From Clostridia bacterium (GTDB lineage Bacteria; Bacillota; Clostridia; Christensenellales; Borkfalkiaceae), in the NCBI GenBank assembly GCA_017646945.1, contig JAGCLN010000162.1, positions 1 through 11,453 of the forward strand: 11,453 nt of DNA, in the 5' to 3' direction. The stretch's first letter is position 1. Each line of letters opens with the position of its first letter. Of this stretch, positions 1-4,972 are shown one piece after another. The position numbers were made by a program, and so were the translations under genes. The notes beneath the pieces were generated by a model that did not search any database, was not told the origin of the DNA, and saw nothing but the letters and a program-made list of their open reading frames with translations.

Positions 1-143
1 AGTTCAAGAACACCCGTTACCTTGTCAGCGCCGTCAAAAGAAGCGCCGGGAAGAGTCAATAATTCACTGCTCGGAATATAATCGAACTGAAAATCAGTTT
101 CCGTTTTTCCGCTAAATTTTAACTTTCTAATTTCAATAACCAT
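1..143 (-). CDS. YceD/DUF177 family protein, N-terminal part (truncated by window edge)
   Basis: About 47 residues are visible, starting MVIEIRKLKFSG and running through a stretch containing IPSSELLTLPGASFDGA and then DKVTGVLEL. Family members (YceD, YlbN in Bacillus) are linked to 23S rRNA accumulation and usually sit just upstream of rpmF. The assignment rests on this N-terminal pattern and on the neighbours: in Bacillus ylbM and ylbN are adjacent, and in many Clostridia pta lies upstream of this gene. The ATG is the only sensible start, but no Shine-Dalgarno sequence precedes it, and a strong promoter places the transcript start only about 8 bases upstream. The C-terminal part and any rpmF lie outside the window, so the identity is probable rather than certain. 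Confidence 0.6.
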   Translation of the reverse strand, partial: MVIEIRKLKFSGKTETDFQFDYIPSSELLTLPGASFDGADKVTGVLE

Positions 144-157
144 TATATTGCTAATAA

Positions 158-186
158 ATTATAGTATATTTAAAAAATATTGTCAA
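158..186 (-). promoter_or_regulatory. Sigma-A promoter of the YceD/DUF177 gene
   Basis: Read on the minus strand there is a perfect TTGACA (181-186), a 17-base spacer and a perfect TATAAT (158-163). The expected transcript start is near 151-152, only 8-9 bases before the ATG whose first base is 143. The two consensus hexamers at ideal spacing make this the strongest promoter in the window. Confidence 0.85.
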
Positions 187-284
187 CTTTAATAAAGTAG
201 TTTTTTATAATAATTTTTATTATATAAACATAGGCTCAAACGATAGAAACTTATATCTATTTTACAAACTTTAGAAACACAATA

Positions 285-490
285 GGGTTCCCGAAATTGT
301 TTTTGCATAAAAAGAATTTTGGGATAAAGGAGCAACCGCCTATTAGGTTTTGCAAATCACCTTTAGGTTATTTGCTAACTTATGAGCGTGTTGCGACGAA
401 GGCAAGGCTCGACGGCAATCCTATGGGCACAATAGACCTTGTTGGTCATTGGGGTCATAGGTTGACGGCAGTAACGATGCATAACGAAGT
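285..490 (+). ncRNA. Candidate structured RNA between pta and the YceD gene
   Basis: The 347 bases between the two genes (144-490) hold no credible protein gene, but 285-490 is dense in nested inverted repeats. Hairpin 1: CCCGAAATT (290-298) pairs with AATTTTGGG (315-323), with an inner TTTTT/AAAAA stem and a GCAT loop. Stem 2: GCAACCGC (332-339) pairs with GCG-T-GTTGC (386-394) and encloses GCAAAT/ATTTGC (352-357/370-375) and ACC/GGT (359-361/366-368). Hairpin 3: CCTATG/CATAGG (420-425/456-461) encloses CAAT/ATTG and GACC/GGTC with loop TTGTT (439-443). Two loops can pair with upstream single strands: 362-365 with 325-328, and 439-443 with 401-405. G-U pairs in hairpin 1 and the second loop contact favour the plus strand. 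I could not match it to a known RNA class. No clear promoter or terminator is visible, so strand and ends are uncertain; a processed pta 3' UTR on the minus strand is the alternative. Confidence 0.4.
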
Positions 491-1516
491 TTATAAGGTT
501 TGTAAAACGGTGATGGCTACCGCCGCAACTATATCTTCCATGTGGCATCCACGAGATAAATCGTTTATGGGCTTTGCTAAACCTTGGCAGATGGGGCCGA
601 TTGCCATGAAACCGCCGAGACGTTCGGTGTTTTTATAGTTACTGTTACCTGCATCAAGGTCAGGGAAAATCATAACGTTCGCGTGACCTGCAACAGGTGA
701 ACCGGGCGCTTTTGATTGACCAACTTCGGGGACGACAGCAGCGTCGAATTGAAGTTCGCCGTCAGCATTATACTGGGGCGCGATTTCGTGGAAGAGTTTA
801 ACCGCATCAGTTACCTTAGTAACGTCAGGGTGCTTTGCGCTACCCTTGGTAGAGTGAGAAATGAAAGCGATTCTCGGGGTGATATTTGCAACTTGTTCTG
901 CAGATTTTGCAGAAGATAACGCGATATAAGCAAGTTCTTCGCTTGTGGGGTTTTGAACAAGACCGCTATCAGCGTAAATATAGCAACCGTCTTCACAGTA
1001 TTTGTTACCGCAAGGGGGCGCAATCATTAAAAAGTATGCCGAAACCATCTTTTCACCGGGCGCAGTTTTGATAACTTGAAGACCGGGTCTTAAAGTGTTT
1101 GCAGTAGAGTGGCAAGCACCGGAAACCATACCGTCAACGTCACCTGCTTTGAGCATTAACGCGCCGTACATAGTGTAATCGCTTAAAATGTATTTTTTAG
1201 CGTCTTCAACGGTAGCGTATTCGGGCGCGCCCGTCTTTTTATTGATTTTGCCTTGGCGTAAATTGAAAAGCATTTCAGCATATTCGCCAGTCTTTTCATA
1301 AGAAACGGGGTCGATAACGGTAACACCGTCAAGGCACACGTCTAAATTAGCAGCCTTGATTTCATCAAGATTACCTAAAAGAACGATTTTTGCAACGCCT
1401 TCTTCTACCGTTTTAGCCGCTGCTTGAACTACTCTTTTATCTTCGCCTTCGGGAAGAACAACTGTTTTGTTAAGGGCTGACGCTCTTTGCTTAATTTCCG
1501 CTAAAATATCTTTCAT
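491..1516 (-). CDS. pta: Phosphate acetyltransferase (phosphotransacetylase)
   Basis: This enzyme interconverts acetyl-CoA plus phosphate and acetyl phosphate plus CoA in the cytoplasm, the first step of the acetate/ATP-yielding fermentation route. The 341-residue protein is the usual length of the short, single-domain Pta class. It shows PEGEDKRVVQAA near residues 22-33, GMVSGACHSTANTLRPGLQ, SGLVQNPTSEELA, AFISHSTKGSAKHPD, VVPEVGQSKAPGSPVAGHANV and FPDLDAGN, ending with the INDLSRGC region that carries the Ser-Arg pair important for catalysis in the family. The start chosen is ATG at 1516, because AGGAG (1521-1525) lies 4 bases upstream of the ATT-ATG context. A TTG 15 bases further upstream would include the ribosome binding site in the coding region. 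In many Firmicutes acetate kinase follows pta; here no ackA is present downstream. Confidence 0.96.
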   Translation of the reverse strand: MKDILAEIKQRASALNKTVVLPEGEDKRVVQAAAKTVEEGVAKIVLLGNLDEIKAANLDVCLDGVTVIDPVSYEKTGEYAEMLFNLRQGKINKKTGAPEYATVEDAKKYILSDYTMYGALMLKAGDVDGMVSGACHSTANTLRPGLQVIKTAPGEKMVSAYFLMIAPPCGNKYCEDGCYIYADSGLVQNPTSEELAYIALSSAKSAEQVANITPRIAFISHSTKGSAKHPDVTKVTDAVKLFHEIAPQYNADGELQFDAAVVPEVGQSKAPGSPVAGHANVMIFPDLDAGNSNYKNTERLGGFMAIGPICQGLAKPINDLSRGCHMEDIVAAVAITVLQTL

Positions 1517-1535
1517 AATTTCTCCTTGCAAAGTT

Positions 1536-1564
1536 TTGCATTTTATATTAAAATATTATATAGT
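1536..1564 (+). promoter_or_regulatory. Promoter of tmcAL
   Basis: TTGCAT (1536-1541), a 17-base spacer and TATAGT (1559-1564) form a moderate sigma-A promoter. The transcript start would be near 1571, about 43 bases before the TTG start codon. It occupies the same DNA as the pta promoter, so polymerase binding at the two should compete. The -35 match is weak. Confidence 0.45.
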
Positions 1565-1565
1565 T

Positions 1566-1594
1566 AGTATATCACACGCGTTTTTAAAAGTAAA
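1566..1594 (-). promoter_or_regulatory. Promoter of pta
   Basis: On the minus strand TTTACT (1589-1594) is followed by a 17-base spacer and TATACT (1566-1571), with TG one base before the -10 (extended -10). The expected start near 1559 leaves a leader of about 43 bases before the ATG at 1516. Its -10 lies directly beside the -10 of the divergent tmcAL promoter. Confidence 0.6.
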
Positions 1595-1613
1595 GGCAAG
1601 TTAAGGTGTTATT

Positions 1614-2783
1614 TTGAAAATTTGTTCAATAATTGCGGAGTACAACCCCTTTCACAACGGGCATCTTCGCCAAATTAAATACGCAAGGGAAGTAATAAAA
1701 CCCGACTACATTGTAGTTATAATGAGCGGTAACTTCACCCAACGCGGCGAAACGGCTTGTATGGACAAGTTTACAAGGGCGCGCCACGCCGTTTTAGCAG
1801 GGGCGGACGCGGTTATTGAACTTCCCACGGTTTTTGCTACCGCAAGCGCGGAATTCTTTGCAAGTGGCGCGGTTAAACTTATCAATTCCCTACCCGGCGA
1901 AAAGGTAATCTGCTTTGGCGCGGAAAACGGAAATAAAGAAGAACTTTTCAAAGTGGCGTCTTCTATGCTTGAAGAAAGCCCCGAGTTTAAAGCGCTTTTA
2001 AAAGAAGAACTTAAAAAAGGCGTTTCACTATTAAAGGCAAGGGAACTTGCGCTACTTAAAACTTCGGATATAAACGAAAAGATTTTGGAAAAGCCGAACA
2101 ACGTTTTAGGCGTTGAATATTTAAAAGCAATACTTAAAAACGGCTACGATATAGGCGTTGAAGTGCTTGAAAGAAAGGGTAGCGAGTATAACGATAAAAC
2201 AATCCATAGCGAAACCCCGTCTGCCTTAGCGATTAGGCAAGCGGTGATTAGCGATAATCTTTTACCGTTAAACGGCGTTGCGCCGAGTTTCGTAATCGAA
2301 AGTTTACCAAAAAACCTACCTTCGCTCGATAGAGAAATTTTATATTCCGTTCTATCTTCTAAAAAGAGTGAACTTAAAGAAATTTTAGACTGCAACGAAG
2401 GGCTTGAAAATAGGATAAGCGCGCTCGCGCGCGAGAGCGTTTGCGTTGAAGAACTTATTGAGAAGGTTAAAACGAAACGCTATACTACCGCAAGGATAAG
2501 AAGAATTTTATTGTCTTCACTACTCAAAATTGATAAAACGCTTATTCGCTCGGCGTTAAAGAGCAAACTTTACCTAAAAGTTTTGGCGATAAACGGCAAA
2601 GATAACGAACTTTTATCAATGCTATCAAAATCAGCTTTCCCCACCCTTACAAGAAAGAGCGATTTAGCAAAACTTGGCAAAACCGCCTATTCCGTTTTTG
2701 AAAAGGACGTTTTTGCCTGTGACGTTTATTCCCTTGCAAGCGGAATAAAACAAAACGAACACAATATGATTATTGTAAAATAA
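1614..2783 (+). CDS. tmcAL: tRNA(Met) cytidine acetate ligase (YlbM family)
   Basis: TmcAL uses ATP and acetate to acetylate the wobble cytidine (C34) of elongator tRNA(Met), which helps AUG/AUA discrimination. The 389-residue length fits the family (about 400). The N-terminal nucleotidyltransferase-like motif AEYNPFHNGH (residues 8-17, the HxGH-type nucleotide-binding site) is intact, followed by GNFTQRGE (39-46), GADAVIELP (63-71), FGAENG (101-106), PNNVLGVEYL (161-170), ERKGSEYND (186-194) and the C-terminal TARIRRILL tRNA-binding-like segment. The start is TTG: it places the AEYNPF motif at the correct distance from the N terminus, and AAGGTG (about 1602-1607) lies upstream. It is divergent from pta, an arrangement that puts an acetate-consuming RNA modifier next to acetyl phosphate metabolism, although the synteny with ylbN/yceD is the commoner explanation. 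Confidence 0.94.
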   Translation: MKICSIIAEYNPFHNGHLRQIKYAREVIKPDYIVVIMSGNFTQRGETACMDKFTRARHAVLAGADAVIELPTVFATASAEFFASGAVKLINSLPGEKVICFGAENGNKEELFKVASSMLEESPEFKALLKEELKKGVSLLKARELALLKTSDINEKILEKPNNVLGVEYLKAILKNGYDIGVEVLERKGSEYNDKTIHSETPSALAIRQAVISDNLLPLNGVAPSFVIESLPKNLPSLDREILYSVLSSKKSELKEILDCNEGLENRISALARESVCVEELIEKVKTKRYTTARIRRILLSSLLKIDKTLIRSALKSKLYLKVLAINGKDNELLSMLSKSAFPTLTRKSDLAKLGKTAYSVFEKDVFACDVYSLASGIKQNEHNMIIVK

Positions 2784-2814
2784 AAAAAGGCTTACAGTCC
2801 GTAAGCCTTTTTTT
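2784..2814. terminator. Two-way terminator between tmcAL and the DUF1292 gene
   Basis: GGCTTAC (2789-2795) and GTAAGCC (2801-2807) form a 7-bp stem with loop AGTCC, flanked by A5 on the left and T7 on the right. It directly follows the tmcAL stop codon and lies 2 bases from the stop of the convergent DUF1292 gene, so it can end transcripts from both sides. Confidence 0.93.
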
Positions 2815-2815
2815 G

Positions 2816-3130
2816 TTAGTTAATGAACTCTTCGTCGCCTTCACCTGCATATTCGGCGTAATATTCTTGTTCGAATTGAGCGAAGATTTTATCGAGTAAT
2901 TCTTCGTCTTCAATAGGAAGTAAAGTTTTGTTTTCAGCATCGATTTCAAAAATAACAACTTCATCCGGGTCAGAACCTTCAATGCTTTCGCCGGGTTGGA
3001 AGAAACCGTAGTTCTTACCTTCGTAATCCATAGTTCCGATGTGGAAAAATTCAAGCTTGTTTCCGTCTTCATCAATAAGTTCAATAGGACCGTCAAGTTC
3101 TTCTAATAATTCTTTTTCTTTATTATCCAT
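2816..3130 (-). CDS. DUF1292 family protein (YrzB-like)
   Basis: A small acidic cytoplasmic protein of 104 residues. Its centre, PIELIDEDGNKLEFFHIGTMDYEGKNY with FFQP and VVIFEI after it, has the typical DUF1292 pattern of paired beta strands (text cut here into pieces: IELIDEDGNKLEFFHIG, then YGFFQPGE, then DPDEVVIFEI). Molecular function is not established for the family. The gene sits directly after ruvX, as yrzB follows yrrK in Bacillus. Its start overlaps the last 8 bases of ruvX, and its ribosome binding site AAGGAGA (about 3139-3145) lies within ruvX, so translation is probably coupled. The C terminus is a Glu-rich tail. Confidence 0.85.
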   Translation of the reverse strand: MDNKEKELLEELDGPIELIDEDGNKLEFFHIGTMDYEGKNYGFFQPGESIEGSDPDEVVIFEIDAENKTLLPIEDEELLDKIFAQFEQEYYAEYAGEGDEEFIN

Positions 3131-3542
3131 TGTTTTTTCTCCTTAATAAGTAATTTTCTAATATGTAAGAAGCGGCAACCTTATCTATAACCGACTTTCT
3201 GTCTTCCCTTCTAACGTTGCCTTCTATTAGCACTCGCCTTGCTTCCATTGTGGTAAAGCGCTCGTCTTCAAACACTATGGGAATTTGCGTGTGCTTTTTA
3301 AGTTCAGCCACGAAACTTTCCGTCTTTAAGGTCTGCTCGGATTTTGAACCGTCAAAATTAAGCGGAAGACCGCAAACGATTACTTCGGCGTACCTGCTTT
3401 CGGCAAGCTTGGCTAAATACTCAATATCTTTATTAAAATTTTTGCGGTGATAAGTTTCAAGGGGAAGGGCAAATTCGCCGAACGGGTCGGAAACTGCAAC
3501 GCCTATTCTCTTATCGCCGATATCAAACGCTATTGCTTTCAT
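3123..3542 (-). CDS. ruvX: RuvX/YqgF family, RNase H-fold Holliday junction resolvase-like / pre-16S rRNA nuclease
   Basis: The family has an RNase H-like fold and acts in 16S rRNA 5'-end maturation; a Holliday-junction resolvase role was proposed earlier. The 139 residues match the family length. The key acidic residues are in place: D7 in FDIGDKRIGVAVSD, the DERFTT block (93-98) and D120 in VIDKVAASYIL, with the GLPLNFDG loop at 58-65. It is upstream of and overlaps the DUF1292 gene, the conserved Firmicutes pair. The usual further upstream partners (alaS, yrzL/ireB) are absent here; a divergent small gene lies there instead. No Shine-Dalgarno sequence precedes the ATG (the upstream bases are A/T rich). 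Confidence 0.93.
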   Translation of the reverse strand: MKAIAFDIGDKRIGVAVSDPFGEFALPLETYHRKNFNKDIEYLAKLAESRYAEVIVCGLPLNFDGSKSEQTLKTESFVAELKKHTQIPIVFEDERFTTMEARRVLIEGNVRREDRKSVIDKVAASYILENYLLRRKNNG

Positions 3543-3559
3543 AATTTTTTATCACGCTA

Positions 3560-3567
3560 AGTATAAT
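3560..3567. promoter_or_regulatory. Possible -10 elements between ruvX and the 60-residue gene
   Basis: Plus-strand AGTATAAT reads as TATACT on the minus strand (3560-3565) and as TATAAT on the plus strand (3562-3567). Neither has a good -35 at 16-18 bases. For ruvX this -10 would give a transcript start only about 12 bases before the ATG. The two genes diverge and need promoters somewhere in these 76 bases, so the site is plausible but weak. Confidence 0.3.
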
Positions 3568-3618
3568 TTTTGATTTACCGTTCATACTGATAATGACCTT
3601 AGCGGTCAAGGAGAGATT

Positions 3619-3801
3619 ATGGACGGAAAAACGTTAATTTTTGGATTATCTCTCGGTATGGTTGGCGGAGCGATTCTCGTTGCCAACTCCTATAAGGTTA
3701 GAAAACTTGTGAGAGATAGCCAAGAACAAATTCGCAAAAAAGCAGAAGAACTTAAAAGTTGCAAGTGCTGTAATTGCGAAGAAGATAAGGAAAAATCCTA
3801 A
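3619..3801 (+). CDS. Small single-pass membrane protein with Cys-rich tail, function unknown
   Basis: The 60-residue protein begins MDGKTLIFGLSLGMVGGAILVANSYKV (quoted in parts: MDGKTLIF, then GLSLGMVGGAILVANS), a Gly-rich hydrophobic segment at about 5-25 that resembles a membrane anchor or uncleaved signal. A charged helix follows (about 28-47, RKLVRDSQEQIRKKAEELK), then SCKCCNCEEDKEKS with four Cys in a CxCCxC arrangement that could bind a metal. The start is firm: AAGGAG (3608-3613) lies 5 bases before ATG. The anchor-plus-helix layout loosely resembles YtxH-type proteins, but I do not recognise a family. It diverges from ruvX and ends at a strong terminator, so it is probably a single-gene unit. 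A short hairpin, TGACC/GGTCA (3594-3598/3604-3608), abuts its ribosome binding site. Confidence 0.75.
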   Translation: MDGKTLIFGLSLGMVGGAILVANSYKVRKLVRDSQEQIRKKAEELKSCKCCNCEEDKEKS

Positions 3802-3814
3802 TCTTAATCAAACG

Positions 3815-3845
3815 GTAAGCGGACTAACGTTCGCTTACTTTTTTT
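3815..3845 (+). terminator. Terminator of the 60-residue gene, overlapping the end of the cysteine desulfurase gene
   Basis: GTAAGCG (3815-3821) pairs with CGCTTAC (3832-3838). The stem extends inward through GAC/GTT (with one G-U) to a TAAC loop, giving about 10 bp, followed by T7 (3839-3845). On the minus strand no T run follows, so it should end rightward transcripts only. The desulfurase stop codon (3824-3826) lies inside the hairpin. Confidence 0.9.
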
Positions 3846-4966
3846 ATTGACGATTTTAAAACTTCAACTACCCTATCAACTTCTTCAACCGTGTTTTGCT
3901 TATAGAGTGAAAACCTTATCGAAGACTTTGCGTCAATATCCGATAAGCCTATTTCTTTAAGTACGTGCGAAGGCTCTATTGTTCCCGACGAACACGCCGC
4001 GCCGAGCGATGCGCACACGCCCGATAAATCAAGCGCGTATAAAAGCGCTTCCCCACCGATACCTTTAAAGGTGACGTTAGCAATACCAGGCAAGGTGTTT
4101 TCGCCACCGTTTAAAACGGCGTTTGGAATTTCGGTTAAAATCCTACTTACTAAGCGGTCTTTTAACCCTTTGATTTTTGAAGTTTCTTCTAAGAGGTTTT
4201 GCCTTGAAAGTTCAAGCGCAGTCGCAAGACCTACCGCGCCGGCAACGTTGCTCGTGCCACCGCGTTTCATTCTCTCTTGATGCCCGCCTGAAACGATAGG
4301 TGAAATTTTAACACCGTTCTTTATATAAAGAACGCCCACGCCTTTCGGCCCGCCGAACTTATGCGCGGTGAACGAAAGCATAGATACGCCTAAATCTTTA
4401 ACCGAAAGATCTAAAACGCCCATCGCTTGAACGCAATCGCTAAACGATAAAACGCCTTTTTCATTACAAGCGTTAGCAAACTCTTTTACAGGCTGAATAG
4501 TACCTATTTCGTTATTAGCGTACATCATACACGCTAAAAAACAATCGCTTGAAATTGAGTTTTGATAATCGCTTGCGCTTAAATAACCGCTTGAATTCGG
4601 CTTAACCTTTTTGACAATAGCGCCTTGCTTTTCAAGTTCGCTTGCGGTAGATAAAACCGAAGCGTGCTCGATTGACGATATAACGAGAGTGTTTTTACCT
4701 TCTTCCCTTGAAAGAAAACTTCCGCGGATAGCAAGGTTGTTACTTTCCGTAGCGCAGGAAGTAAAGTATATCTCGTTAAAAGATGCGCCGATTAAATCAG
4801 CCACCTTTTCACGGGCTTCGTCAAGCCCTTTCACCGCCATTCTGCCTACTTTGTGAACGGAATTTGCGTTGCCGTAAACTTCGGTCAAATACGGTGTCAT
4901 CGCGCTAAGCACCCTTGAATCTAACGGGGTGGTAGACGCATTGTCAAAATAGATTGTTTCTTTCAT
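3824..4966 (-). CDS. Cysteine desulfurase, NifS/IscS-like
   Basis: A PLP enzyme that removes sulfur from L-cysteine to give alanine and an enzyme-bound persulfide for Fe-S clusters or tRNA thiolation; it acts in the cytoplasm. The 380-residue protein carries the N-terminal YFDNASTTP motif, GNANSVHKVGR (32-42), ATESNN (72-77), IEH with H101 (the PLP-stacking His), SDCVQAMG (D177, Q180), SFTAHKFGGPKG with K203 as the PLP lysine, GGHQERMKRGGTSN, and the catalytic Cys325 in GAACSSG, followed by EPSHVL. The active-site loop length is that of NifS-type enzymes. The gene lies 6 bases downstream of the ABC transporter stop with no Shine-Dalgarno sequence, suggesting co-transcription and coupled translation. 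No iscU, iscR or mnmA is adjacent, so its specific sulfur acceptor cannot be told. Confidence 0.95.
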   Translation of the reverse strand: MKETIYFDNASTTPLDSRVLSAMTPYLTEVYGNANSVHKVGRMAVKGLDEAREKVADLIGASFNEIYFTSCATESNNLAIRGSFLSREEGKNTLVISSIEHASVLSTASELEKQGAIVKKVKPNSSGYLSASDYQNSISSDCFLACMMYANNEIGTIQPVKEFANACNEKGVLSFSDCVQAMGVLDLSVKDLGVSMLSFTAHKFGGPKGVGVLYIKNGVKISPIVSGGHQERMKRGGTSNVAGAVGLATALELSRQNLLEETSKIKGLKDRLVSRILTEIPNAVLNGGENTLPGIANVTFKGIGGEALLYALDLSGVCASLGAACSSGTIEPSHVLKEIGLSDIDAKSSIRFSLYKQNTVEEVDRVVEVLKSSIKKVSER

Positions 4967-4972
4967 AGTTTA

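Noticed and set aside
297..638. Rightward open frame of 113 residues overlapping the 3' end of pta
   Set aside because: Its start is a TTG inside hairpin 1 with no ribosome binding site, the second half is antisense to pta, and the product resembles no protein. The non-coding part is better explained as structured RNA.
2424..2435. Palindrome CTCGCGCGCGAG
   Set aside because: It lies inside the tmcAL coding region in Ala-Arg-Glu codons and has no regulatory context, so it is probably a coding coincidence.
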